Assembly (NCBI GenBank): GCA_018609945.1 | Contig: JAHENO010000214.1 | Location: 1-10,290 of the forward strand | Length of the DNA: 10,290 nt | Origin: Haloarculaceae archaeon | Lineage (GTDB): Archaea; Halobacteriota; Halobacteria; Halobacteriales; Haloarculaceae | Direction of reading: 5' to 3' | Shown: positions 1 through 6,552 of the stretch, piece after piece | How the letters are laid out: every line of letters starts with the position of its first letter | Position numbering within the stretch: position 1 is the stretch's first letter | Notes under the pieces: model-generated | What the model was told of the DNA's origin: nothing | Database searches by the model: none | Seen by the model: the letters and a program-made list of their open reading frames with translations, nothing else | Translations under genes and position numbers: made by a program

Positions 1-74
1 ACAACACACGGTGGAGTGGTTTAATTCCTGTCACTGGCACGGTCCCTCCTGGAGACGGACGCACAGACGAGCGA

Positions 75-245
75 TCAGGACGTGTCGTCGGCGGAGTTGC
101 TGGTGAACACCTCCGCCGTCACCGGGGCCCCGCAGACGACACAGCCTCGTTCGATGAGGGTCTCCCGCATCGGGTCGTTCACCTCCAGCGACCCGCCACA
201 CTCGGGACAGGTGAACACGTATCCCCCGTTCACTCCGTCACTCAT
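75..245 (-). CDS. Small zinc ribbon protein, 56 aa
   Basis: The reverse strand reads from ATG (243-245) to TGA (75-77) and gives a 56-residue acidic protein. It has two Cys pairs, CPEC at residues 13-16 and CVVC at 35-38, spaced like a single zinc ribbon that would hold one Zn ion. The segment between them is acidic and the tail (about 45-56) is rich in Ser, Asp and Thr, probably disordered. Very small zinc ribbon proteins of this size are abundant in haloarchaea and most have no known function; no specific role can be read here. A TATA-like box about 25-30 nt upstream supports this start with a leaderless or near-leaderless transcript. It stands alone, with a long gene-free stretch upstream. 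The paired CxxC motifs make a real gene much likelier than a chance frame. Confidence 0.85.
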   Translation of the reverse strand: MSDGVNGGYVFTCPECGGSLEVNDPMRETLIERGCVVCGAPVTAEVFTSNSADDTS

Positions 246-268
246 TGTACTAGCTGACGCATGATTCC

Positions 269-276
269 CTAATCAA
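269..276 (-). promoter_or_regulatory. TATA-like box for the zinc ribbon gene
   Basis: On the minus strand this reads TTGATTAG, 24-31 nt before the ATG at 245. That is where a haloarchaeal TATA box sits for a leaderless mRNA. The match is modest and was judged by eye. Confidence 0.35.
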
Positions 277-404
277 GGCAGCCCCCGTTCCAGAAGTGTG
301 AGACTAACGCACTACTGCCAGCGCACGGCTGTGAGAGTCCGCGTGTTCCCATTCTCACTCACCGGTTTGTCGAAACCTCGCACCTCTTGATGGCGGAATT
401 ACCC

Positions 405-419
405 TGACCGAAATATAGC
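405..419 (+). promoter_or_regulatory. Orphan haloarchaeal promoter-like box
   Basis: The sequence TGACCGAAATATAGC resembles a haloarchaeal BRE plus TATA element (purine/A-rich BRE, then an AT core). It is one of the best such matches in the window by eye. A plus-strand transcript would start near 440 and run into the stem-loop cluster at 522-678, where no credible plus-strand gene exists. The reverse complement is also AT-cored and could serve the zinc ribbon gene with a leader of about 145 nt, which is less likely. Confidence 0.4.
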
Positions 420-567
420 TCTTGTGGCTACGCTGGTGGTACGGTCGGGTGCCACAGCTAGACGACCGCAGTGGCGGCCACGACGGGACGACAGTCTCCG
501 CCCCGACGTGCCCGCGTCAGCTCCATCGACCGGAGCCGGTGGACCCCGATGCCACGCGCGACGCGTG

Positions 568-649
568 ATAATGACTGCTGTAGTTCATTACTGGATCGAC
601 CGCACGACGGACCGCGGTCGGCCTGGAAAATAGCTACAGCAGTCATTAT
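568..649. repeat. 82-bp unit bounded by 16-bp perfect inverted repeats
   Basis: The left arm at 568-583 (ATAATGACTGCTGTAG) is the exact reverse complement of the right arm at 634-649, with 50 bases between. The arms begin and end with TA, so an 80-bp or smaller MITE-like element inserted at a TA dinucleotide, as IS630/Tc1 relatives do, is possible. No longer target duplication is visible in the flanks and no transposase is nearby. Reading inward from either end gives an ATG in the arm; the plus version opens a 20-residue frame (571-633) that is not credible as a gene. Confidence 0.75.
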
Positions 650-650
650 G

Positions 651-678
651 AGTCCCCGGGCCGATTCTCTCGGGGACT
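651..678 (-). terminator. GC-rich hairpin downstream of the NAPRT gene
   Basis: AGTCCCCG at 651-658 pairs with CGGGGACT at 671-678. Inward G-U and G-C pairs extend the stem to about 10 bp around an 8-nt loop. It lies 35-62 nt past the stop codon of the minus-strand nicotinate phosphoribosyltransferase. A short T-rich run (TATTTT) follows only after the adjacent inverted-repeat arm. Archaeal termination usually depends on T tracts rather than hairpins, so the structure may instead protect the mRNA 3' end. Confidence 0.35.
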
Positions 679-712
679 GGTTCGTCGCTGCTGTCGACGT
701 TCCGGGCCCTCT

Positions 713-2095
713 CTACAGACCCATCTCCCGCCGGAGCTCGGACTGGACGCGCTCGGCCGTCGCCGCGAGGCCGTCGCTGACGTCGACCGGGTACTCGGCG
801 GGGCGTTCGATCGCCCGTACGTCAGCGGGGAGCTTCTCCAGGGTGTCGAACGTCCGTTCGCGGATCTCGTCGAGGGCCGGGAACTCGTAGACGACGTCAC
901 CGTCCCGGATGACGTCGACGAGTACCGCCTCGCCGCCGACATCTTCGTCGGCGCGGGCGAGGACGTCCCGCCGGAAGCTGTCGTCGTCGCGGAACCGACG
1001 GACGCTCTTCGCGCCGGGATAGGTCACCTTCCCCTCCGAGAGTTTCATACTCGGCTGCATCTCGCCGTCCCTCTGGACGGCGACGAGTTTGTAGACCGGG
1101 TTCAGCGTCGGGGCGTCCTTGCTGGTCGTCAGCGCCGTTCCCGGACCGAACCCGTCGGCGACACCGCCGTCGGCGAAGAACTCCTGCAGGAAGAACTCGT
1201 CGACCCCCGAGGACACGAAAACCGCCATGTCCTCGGGCAGAATCTCACGAACCTCCGTGGAGAGTGCTGCGAGGTCACCGGAATCGAGTCGGACGCCCCG
1301 CACGTCGACGCCCGTCTCGCGGGCCACCTCGAGTGCCGTCTTCGCGCCCGCCACCGTATCGTAGGTGTCGACCAGCAGGACCGAGTCCTCGCCGTAGACG
1401 TCGACGAACGCCTCGAAGGCGGCACGCTCGCTCGGGAAGCTCTGCACCCACGAGTGGGCCATCGTCCCGAAGACGGGGATGCCGAACTGTTCGCCGGCGG
1501 CCTCGTTGGAGGTGCCGTCGACGCCCCCGACGTACGCGGCACGGGCGGCCTTGAGACCGGCGTCGGTGCCGTGCGCCCGCCGCGAGCCGAAGTCGACGAG
1601 CGTCTGGTCGTCGCCATGTTGGCGGACGACATCGCGCATTCGGGCGGCTTTCGTGGCGATCAGGCTCTGGAACCCGACCTGGTTGAGCAAGAGCGTCTCG
1701 AACAGCTGGGCCTGGTCGAGCGGTGCCGTTACCTCCAGGAGCGGCTCGTTCGGAAAGACAGCAGTCCCTTCGGGCACGGCACGGACGTCCCCGGTAAACT
1801 CGAACGCGGCGAGATATTCGAGAAACGGCTCCGGGAATCCCTCGTCCCGGAGGTGGGCGAGTTGGCGGTCTCCGAACGAGAGGTCCTGGAGATAGGCGAC
1901 GGCCTGCTCCAGACCGGCGGCGATGACGTACCCCCGGTCCGTCGGCAAGGACCGGAAGAACAGCGAAAACGTCCCGTCGGGCGTGTGTCCGCTCTCCCGA
2001 TATGCGCGCAACATCGTCAGTTCGTATCTGTCGGTAAACAGCCCGACATCTTCGGCTGACAGGTATCCGAACGTGGTATCCCTGTGATCTGCCAT
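713..2095 (-). CDS. pncB: Nicotinate phosphoribosyltransferase
   Basis: This 460-residue cytoplasmic enzyme should join nicotinate to PRPP to make nicotinate mononucleotide, the entry step of Preiss-Handler NAD salvage, usually coupled to ATP hydrolysis. Family landmarks are clear: DRYELTML at 22-29 near the N-terminus; SRRAHG at 171-176 followed by a Gly-rich run with GVDGTSN at 191-197; GTMAHSW at 210-216, whose His214 matches the His phosphorylated in the family; LVDTYDT at 241-247; and VRLDSGDL at 268-275. FGPGTAL at 316-322 fits the phosphate-binding loop, with Pro where Val is more usual. Length is normal. I start at ATG 2093-2095 (MADHRDTTFGYL) because homologues begin just before this point and the 27 upstream in-frame residues look non-coding. 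It is divergent from the flavoprotein gene at 2202 and appears to be monocistronic. Confidence 0.93.
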   Translation of the reverse strand: MADHRDTTFGYLSAEDVGLFTDRYELTMLRAYRESGHTPDGTFSLFFRSLPTDRGYVIAAGLEQAVAYLQDLSFGDRQLAHLRDEGFPEPFLEYLAAFEFTGDVRAVPEGTAVFPNEPLLEVTAPLDQAQLFETLLLNQVGFQSLIATKAARMRDVVRQHGDDQTLVDFGSRRAHGTDAGLKAARAAYVGGVDGTSNEAAGEQFGIPVFGTMAHSWVQSFPSERAAFEAFVDVYGEDSVLLVDTYDTVAGAKTALEVARETGVDVRGVRLDSGDLAALSTEVREILPEDMAVFVSSGVDEFFLQEFFADGGVADGFGPGTALTTSKDAPTLNPVYKLVAVQRDGEMQPSMKLSEGKVTYPGAKSVRRFRDDDSFRRDVLARADEDVGGEAVLVDVIRDGDVVYEFPALDEIRERTFDTLEKLPADVRAIERPAEYPVDVSDGLAATAERVQSELRREMGL

Positions 2096-2165
2096 GAGTC
2101 CCGTAGAGAGGCCCGGAACAAGGATGTGTTGCCGACGGTCGGATGCCGAACGCGAGGCTGGCGAA

Positions 2166-2174
2166 CAGTTATTC
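2166..2174 (+). promoter_or_regulatory. TATA-like box for the flavoprotein gene
   Basis: CAGTTATTC lies 28-36 nt before the ATG at 2202. That spacing puts transcription start a few bases before the ATG and favours it over the GTG at 2190. It shares the 106-bp divergent intergenic region with the nicotinate phosphoribosyltransferase gene. Confidence 0.4.
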
Positions 2175-2201
2175 ACGTCCGTCGCGTAGGTGGCGATTGC
2201 G

Positions 2202-2693
2202 ATGACGGTCGACCAACTCGGTGAATACGGGATGACGGAGATGAGTGACGACGAAGTCGAGGGGTTCCTCTCGAGTCAGAGTTTGGGTGTCCTCGGGCTG
2301 GCCACCGGCGGCGCACCGTACATGATCCCGATGTCGTACGGGTTCGACGGTGGGTCGCGCCTCTACTTCTTTTTCCTCGTGGGCGCCGAGAGCCGAAAGG
2401 AACGTCTCGCAGAGCAGGCCGAATCTGCCGGCTTTCTCGTCTACAGTGCCGAGACCATGTTCCACTGGCAGAGCGTCCTTCTGACGGGAGCGATACGGAA
2501 ACTTCCCGAGGACGGGCGGGCCGACGTCGAGGCGTCGTCGAGTCCGACGTGGCGCCCCGAACTCTTCGAGACGGCAAGCGAGATGGAAGGCACGCACCTC
2601 TTCGAGTTCCAGATCGAGGAGTGGTCGGGGATCAGACACGTCGGTCTCCCACCCGGGTTTGCGCCTCGACAGGAGGGAGAAGAACAAGACTAG
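2202..2693 (+). CDS. FMN-binding pyridoxamine 5'-phosphate oxidase family protein
   Basis: This 163-residue protein fits the split-barrel flavin-binding superfamily (pyridoxamine-phosphate-oxidase-like), in the haloarchaeal group that starts with MTVDQL, a short linker, then a helix and the barrel strand around GVLGLATGGAPYMIPMSYGF (about 29-48). A second barrel strand follows (RLYFFFLVG, 53-61), then a helix with KERL (66-69) and further strands (SAGFLVYSA, 75-83; SVLLTGAIRKL, 91-101). The acidic C-terminus ends EGEEQD. Members typically bind FMN or F420 as dimers; the substrate cannot be read, and this is probably not the true PNP oxidase of vitamin B6 synthesis. Start choice: ATG at 2202 rather than GTG at 2190, because the promoter spacing fits and homologues start with MTV. 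The next gene is on the same strand 56 bp downstream, so partial co-transcription is possible. Confidence 0.85.
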   Translation: MTVDQLGEYGMTEMSDDEVEGFLSSQSLGVLGLATGGAPYMIPMSYGFDGGSRLYFFFLVGAESRKERLAEQAESAGFLVYSAETMFHWQSVLLTGAIRKLPEDGRADVEASSSPTWRPELFETASEMEGTHLFEFQIEEWSGIRHVGLPPGFAPRQEGEEQD

Positions 2694-2749
2694 CTGTGGT
2701 CCTCCCCGACGTGGTGAATCCTTAGGAGGGTCCCCCCCGTAGTGGTCCC

Positions 2750-3670
2750 ATGTCGTTTCCAGTTCGAGTCAGCGACGTGATGAGCCGGCCGGTTCGAACC
2801 GTCGACCCCGAGACGTCCATGGCTGATGCGGCGTCGACGTGCGACCGAGAAGCGATCGGCTCGGTGGTCGTCGTCGAGGACAGCAGTCCGGTGGGCATCG
2901 TCACGAGTGCGGATTTCGTCAGAGTGCTCGGGACCGTCACCGAACCCGGGCGCCACGCCGTGGCGGAGTTCATGTCCGCACCTGTCAGGACTATCCAGCC
3001 CGAGGCAACCCTCGGCGACGCCGTCGATACCATGCGCGACGACGACATCAGTCGGCTGGTCGTCGTCGAGGACGGGACGCCAGTCGGGCTCGTCTCGACC
3101 GACGACATCGCAGCGACCGTTCCGCAGATCCTCCACCGGAGCGAACTCACCGTCACACCCGGCGAGCACCAGTACCGGGTGCGCCCGGAGACGGCCTACG
3201 AACACGAGGAGTGGACCTACGAAAGTATGGCAGCCTCGGATCGCCACGTCTCCGTCGGCGACAGAGTCGAATTCCGGAAGGCGATCACCGAACAGGACGT
3301 TCGCTCGTTCGCCGCCCTGAGCGGGGACACGAACCGTCTGCATCTCGACGAGGAGTACGCGTCCGGGACCCGGTTCGGCCGGCGGATCGTTCACGGGACG
3401 CTGGTCAGCAGCCTCATCAGTGCCGCGCTCGCACGCCTGCCGGGGGTCACTATCTACGTCTCGCAGGACCTCTCCTTTCTCGCACCGGTCGATATCGGGG
3501 AGACGGTGACCGCCGTCTGCGAGATCGCCGAAGCACTCGGCCGGGACAAATATCTCGTCACGACCGACGTGGTCGACGATTCCGATACGAGTGTCATCGA
3601 GGGCCAGGCAGTCGTTCTGGTCGACGACCTCCCGGAAACGGCCTCCATCGAAATCGAAGCCATCCCGTGA
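2750..3670 (+). CDS. CBS-domain pair fused to MaoC-like (R)-hydratase domain
   Basis: The 306-residue protein has two parts. Residues 6-125 are a tandem CBS pair: VSDVMSRPVRTV (7-18) with PVGIVTSADF (47-56), then VAEFMSAPVRTI (71-82) with PVGLVSTDDI (111-120). Such pairs bind adenine nucleotides such as AMP, ATP or SAM. Residues about 163-295 are a MaoC/hotdog hydratase domain: DVRSFAALSGDTNRLHLDEE (183-202) supplies the Asp193 and His198 expected of the (R)-specific enoyl-CoA hydratase active site, and RIVHGTLVSSLIS (212-224) supplies the conserved HG segment. Stand-alone MaoC proteins hydrate trans-2-enoyl-CoA in fatty-acid or polyhydroxyalkanoate metabolism. Here the CBS pair suggests control by cell energy or nucleotide state, which is inference. 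The ATG at 2750 follows a weak TATA-like stretch (2718-2724) by about 26 nt. It converges with the HAD gene, 56 bp apart. Confidence 0.9.
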   Translation: MSFPVRVSDVMSRPVRTVDPETSMADAASTCDREAIGSVVVVEDSSPVGIVTSADFVRVLGTVTEPGRHAVAEFMSAPVRTIQPEATLGDAVDTMRDDDISRLVVVEDGTPVGLVSTDDIAATVPQILHRSELTVTPGEHQYRVRPETAYEHEEWTYESMAASDRHVSVGDRVEFRKAITEQDVRSFAALSGDTNRLHLDEEYASGTRFGRRIVHGTLVSSLISAALARLPGVTIYVSQDLSFLAPVDIGETVTAVCEIAEALGRDKYLVTTDVVDDSDTSVIEGQAVVLVDDLPETASIEIEAIP

Positions 3671-3726
3671 GAGGCAGTCGGCGAAAGGCCGGGAGACACG
3701 ACGGGGAGGGCCACGGCGCGCCGCGG

Positions 3727-4425
3727 TCACTCGGGTCCCAGAACCTCCAGCAGTTCGCGGGGCGTGTCGACGACGAACCCGACGTTCGGATCGTCGGCAT
3801 CCGCATCGACGGCGCTGCCGTCGAAGGCAACTGTCGTCAGCCCAGCCCGGGTGCCCCCGCGCATGTCGTGTTCGTATCTGTCACCGACGTACATCGTCCG
3901 GGCCGCCGGGGCCGGACACTTCGAGAGTGCGGTCTCGAACACCTCCGGTGCGGGTTTGGTCCGACCGACTTCCTGTGACGTCGTCACGTGATCGAACTGG
4001 TCTCGAATCCCGAACGCCGTGAGGATGAATTCGGCCTCCCAGGTATCGATGTCGCTGATCACGCCGAGATAGTAGCCCTCGTCGGCCAACCGGGCGAGGA
4101 CGTCGGCGACGCCGTCGGTCGGCCGGAACGCGTGGTCTGCGGCCTGGATCGCCACCGGGAACCACTCGTCGACCGGGACGGGTTCGCCGACGATCGCTTC
4201 GACGGTTCGGGCGTATCCCACGTGAGCAGGTCTGAAGGACCGCCCCTCGCGTTCCTTGAAGTACGCGCCGAGTTCCGCCTCCCAGCGATCGAGGGCCGCT
4301 GGCACGTCGAAGCCGAAATCGACCGAGAGCCCCGCCAGAAACAGTTCCCGCGCTCGCCTGACTGACGCCGGATCGAGTATCACACCGCCGATATCCCACA
4401 GCACCGCACTCCAGCGATCAGACAT
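3727..4425 (-). CDS. HAD superfamily hydrolase
   Basis: This 232-residue cytoplasmic protein carries the four HAD motifs in order. Motif I is LWDIGGVILD at 9-18 with nucleophile Asp11. Motif II is GVISDID at 121-127 with Ser124. Motif III is GRTKPAPEVF at 154-163 with Lys157. Motif IV is YVGDRYEHD at 179-187 with Asp182 and Asp187 for Mg. A helical cap lies between motifs I and II (about 20-100), so it belongs to subfamily I. The position two residues after the nucleophile is Gly13 instead of the Asp general acid/base of classical phosphatases; related phosphatases with DxG do exist, so activity is not excluded. The substrate is unknown; a small phosphate ester is the default guess. It lies 189 bp downstream of hsp20 on the same strand, without a clear promoter of its own. 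Confidence 0.88.
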   Translation of the reverse strand: MSDRWSAVLWDIGGVILDPASVRRARELFLAGLSVDFGFDVPAALDRWEAELGAYFKEREGRSFRPAHVGYARTVEAIVGEPVPVDEWFPVAIQAADHAFRPTDGVADVLARLADEGYYLGVISDIDTWEAEFILTAFGIRDQFDHVTTSQEVGRTKPAPEVFETALSKCPAPAARTMYVGDRYEHDMRGGTRAGLTTVAFDGSAVDADADDPNVGFVVDTPRELLEVLGPE

Positions 4426-4614
4426 TTTCGGGTGGGGTCGTGGACGCTCGCGTCTGTCTCACGGGCTCTCCCGGGTTCACGGAGTATTGCCCTGCCGTGA
4501 CGTCATTCGGGGCCGCCTCGTCGGTCGGGGCGTTTGAATCGTGTCGGTGGCCCATCGCGTCCGGATGACGAGAGAGACGCGCCGTTTGCAGCCGACTCCC
4601 TCGTCGTCTCGTCT

Positions 4615-5061
4615 TCAGTTCACTTCGATTTTGGTTCCCTGCGTCGCCGGTTCGCGTTTGGGCATCCGAACCGTCAGTATCCCGTTGTTGTAGGTGGCCG
4701 AGATGTCGTCCGCCTCGACGGCTTCGGGGAGCGGAACCGATCGAGCGACGGACGCCCGACGACGCTCGCGGCGAACGAAGTCGCCGTCTTCGGTCTCCGA
4801 TTCTTCTTCGTGTTCGGCCTCCAGACGGAGGGCGCGATCAGTCACTCGAACGTCGATATCGTCTTTCGTGAACCCCGGCAACTCGGCGGTCAGCACGAAC
4901 TCCTCGTCCTTGTCTTCGAGGTCGACCTTGACCGACGCTGTCCCGCTACCCTCGCTCGTGGACCGCTCCGGATCCCACCATCTGCTGGCCTCCTCGACGT
5001 TCTCTTGCATCTGCTCGAACAACCGCTCGAGTTCCCGAAACGGGTTTCGTGAGGTGGTCAT
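4615..5061 (-). CDS. hsp20: Hsp20/alpha-crystallin small heat shock protein
   Basis: This 148-residue ATP-independent chaperone holds unfolding proteins as large oligomers. The N-terminal arm opens with RNPFRELERLFEQMQ (5-19), the usual short amphipathic helix. The alpha-crystallin domain spans about 46-137: VKVDLEDKDEEFVLTAELPG (44-63), IDVRVTDRALRLEAE (69-83), an acidic loop (84-95), and the signature GILTVRMPK at 127-135. The C-terminal KIEV (144-147) supplies an I-x-I/V-type motif that docks into neighbouring subunits. All expected parts are present at normal length. A TATA-like box at 5092-5099 indicates its own promoter, so it need not depend on the upstream cDPG synthetase-like gene, whose stop lies 125 bp away. 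Heat induction is typical of the family but no specific heat-shock operator was recognised. Confidence 0.95.
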   Translation of the reverse strand: MTTSRNPFRELERLFEQMQENVEEASRWWDPERSTSEGSGTASVKVDLEDKDEEFVLTAELPGFTKDDIDVRVTDRALRLEAEHEEESETEDGDFVRRERRRASVARSVPLPEAVEADDISATYNNGILTVRMPKREPATQGTKIEVN

Positions 5062-5091
5062 AGCTCCATCTGGTATCTACGTGGGGAGGGC

Positions 5092-5099
5092 TAATAATT
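5092..5099 (-). promoter_or_regulatory. TATA-like box of hsp20
   Basis: On the minus strand this reads GAATTATTAG in context, 31-38 nt upstream of the hsp20 ATG, the clearest AT core in this intergenic region. A GGAG a few bases before the ATG could act as a weak ribosome binding site if the leader is a few nucleotides long. Confidence 0.5.
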
Positions 5100-5186
5100 C
5101 CGGACGGTCGTTCCCGAACGCCGAGAACTACCCCACCGCTTTCCAAGTGCGTCGTCAGATCGAACGGGAGCTTCCGACACCGAACC

Positions 5187-6527
5187 TCAGATACCCAACA
5201 GTCCTGCGTGCCGGTCGAGGACTGTCCCGAGCGCGAGGTTCGTCTCTTCGAGCGCGTAGCGAACCCGCTCGACCGGTATCTCGACGTCGATCACCCGCGC
5301 GAGGTCGTGCGGGGTACCGGACACGACGATGTCCGGGTCGGCGTTCCGTATCGTCGTTTCGAGCTCCCGGATCTGGGTATCGCTGTAGCCCATCGCTGGG
5401 AGAACGGTGTCGAGGTGGCCGTGCTCGTCGAAGACGCGCCGGAGCGAGCCGACGGCAGCCGGTTCCGGGTCCACGATTTCCGCGGCCCCGTACTCGCGGG
5501 CGGCGATCAGTCCGGCGCCGTGGGGGGCGTCACCGTGGGTGAGTGTGGGTCCGTCTTCGACGACGAGAACGCGCTTTCCCGCGATCGCGTCCCTGTCGGC
5601 CGCAATCGTCGAGTTCGCGTGGATGATCTCGGCATCCGGGTTCGTCCGGCGAACATTCTCCTCGACCTCGCGGATCCCGGCTGCGTCGGCGGTGTTCTCC
5701 TTGTTGATGAGGACGTAATCCGCGAGACGGAGATTGGTTTCACCCGGATGATACCGCAGTTCGGATCCGGCTCGATGCGGGTCGGCCACGACGAGGTGGA
5801 TGTCGGGAATGTAGAACGGGAGTTCGTTGTTGCCGCCGTCCCAGACGATGACGTCCGCCTCCTCCTGGGCACGGTCCCGGATCGCCGCGTAGTCGACACC
5901 CGCATAGACGACGTGTCCCCGTTCGATGTGACCCTCGTACTCCTCGCGCTCCTCGATGGTCACGCCGCTCTCGTCGAGATCCGCCCGCGTCTCGAAGCGT
6001 TGCACCCGCTGGGAAACGAGGTCACCGTAGGGCATCGGCTCCCGAACGACGACCACGTCCAGGTCCCGCTCGAGCAGCAGGTCGGCGATTTTCTGTGACG
6101 TCTGGGATTTCCCACAGCCCGTCCGAACCGCGTCGACGGCCACGACCGGGACCGCCGCGTCGAGCATCATCCGGTCCGGGCCGATCAGTCGGAAGTCGGC
6201 ACCGGCGGCGAGCGCACGCGACGCCTGGTGCATGACGTGTTCGTGCGAGACGTCGGAATACGAGAACACGACCGTGTCCACGTCTTCGTCGTCGATGATC
6301 GCCTCGAGGGCTGACTCGGCACGGATCGGGATACCGTCGGGATAGGCCTCGCCCGCCAACTCCGGGGGATACCGCCGGTTGGGGAGTTCGTCGAGTTCGC
6401 CGATGTTCTGCGTGGCAGTGTGCGTGAATGCGACGACGTCGAAGCGGTCGTCCCCTCTGAAAACGGTATTGAAGTCGTGGAAATCCCGCCCCGCTGCACC
6501 CACGATGACCGTCCGAATCTGACTCAT
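5187..6527 (-). CDS. Cyclic 2,3-diphosphoglycerate synthetase-like P-loop protein
   Basis: This 446-residue protein matches the archaeal family (COG2403) that includes the methanogen enzyme converting 2,3-diphosphoglycerate to the cyclic anhydride with ATP. The N-terminus is a nucleotide-fold segment, RTVIVGAAGRDFHDFNTVFR (5-24), with SYSDVSHEHVM (89-99). A P-loop follows, AVRTGCGKSQTS (133-144), with Lys140 and Ser141. A Walker-B-like VIVWDGGNNE lies at 226-235, LINKENT at 273-279 resembles an NKxD base-recognition motif, and the C-terminal domain contains VEDGPTLTHG (323-332). The P-loop is nonstandard: Val134 occupies the first position of the Ala/Gly-x4-GKS pattern. Length is typical. In haloarchaea the product is not established, and a GTPase or ligase acting on another substrate is possible. 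The ATG at 6525-6527 sits about 26 nt from a TATA-like box, divergent from the PAC2 gene. It reads toward hsp20. Confidence 0.82.
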   Translation of the reverse strand: MSQIRTVIVGAAGRDFHDFNTVFRGDDRFDVVAFTHTATQNIGELDELPNRRYPPELAGEAYPDGIPIRAESALEAIIDDEDVDTVVFSYSDVSHEHVMHQASRALAAGADFRLIGPDRMMLDAAVPVVAVDAVRTGCGKSQTSQKIADLLLERDLDVVVVREPMPYGDLVSQRVQRFETRADLDESGVTIEEREEYEGHIERGHVVYAGVDYAAIRDRAQEEADVIVWDGGNNELPFYIPDIHLVVADPHRAGSELRYHPGETNLRLADYVLINKENTADAAGIREVEENVRRTNPDAEIIHANSTIAADRDAIAGKRVLVVEDGPTLTHGDAPHGAGLIAAREYGAAEIVDPEPAAVGSLRRVFDEHGHLDTVLPAMGYSDTQIRELETTIRNADPDIVVSGTPHDLARVIDVEIPVERVRYALEETNLALGTVLDRHAGLLGI

Positions 6528-6552
6528 GCGACCAACTACGCGGCGGATGGGG

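Larger units (their letters stand above)
522..678. ncRNA. Cluster of consecutive stem-loops, candidate structured RNA
   Basis: Four inverted repeats follow one another with hardly any spacer. Stem 522-528 pairs with 537-543 (7 bp, one G-U, 8-nt loop). Stem 553-558 pairs with 562-567 (CACGCG/CGCGTG, perfect, 3-nt loop). Arm 568-583 pairs with 634-649 (16 bp, perfect) and encloses a 7-bp stem, 597-603 with 614-620. Stem 651-658 pairs with 671-678 (8 bp, perfect), extendable inward by a G-U and a G-C pair. With a promoter-like box upstream and no coding potential, a structured RNA is one reading. A small palindromic mobile element plus a terminator is another. The pairing is seen in the sequence; the RNA call is inference. 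Confidence 0.25.
246..712. other. Gene-free stretch with promoter-like box and stem-loops
   Basis: These 467 bases separate the zinc ribbon gene from the nicotinate phosphoribosyltransferase stop codon. Short open frames exist on both strands, but their translations are Arg/Ser/Pro-rich and lack the acidic composition of the neighbours, so none is called. The left part (246-400) shows nothing beyond the zinc ribbon promoter. Around 405-419 there is a good TATA/BRE-like sequence with no gene behind it. From 522 to 678 several inverted repeats lie almost end to end. The stretch could encode a structured RNA, be a small mobile-element remnant, or hold terminators. Confidence 0.6.

Noticed and set aside
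1..74. Possible RNA gene or partial gene at the left edge
   Set aside because: No tRNA-like fold, no frame with a credible product and no strong hairpin; nothing can be supported in these bases.
1454..2059. Long plus-strand open frame opposite the nicotinate phosphoribosyltransferase gene
   Set aside because: It lies wholly inside a well-supported gene. GC-rich codons leave antisense frames open, and the translation matches no family I know.
2096..2176. N-terminal extension of nicotinate phosphoribosyltransferase to 2176
   Set aside because: The extra 27 residues are Ser/Arg-rich, unlike the acidic body, and would run into the divergent promoter region.
2190..2201. GTG at 2190 as start of the flavoprotein
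   Set aside because: It would lie only about 16 nt from the end of the TATA-like box and adds four residues not expected in the family. ATG 2202 fits both.
2690..3978. Long open frames on both strands overlapping the CBS-MaoC gene
   Set aside because: Their translations are His/Arg-rich or low-complexity and conflict with clear CBS and MaoC motifs in the called frame.
4426..4614. Small gene between hsp20 and the HAD gene
   Set aside because: The only frames are short, basic and without start signals; it reads as plain intergenic sequence.
5208..6098. Acidic-looking plus-strand frame opposite the cDPG synthetase-like gene
   Set aside because: It is antisense to a gene with P-loop and family motifs; the acidic look comes from complementing codons in a shadow frame.
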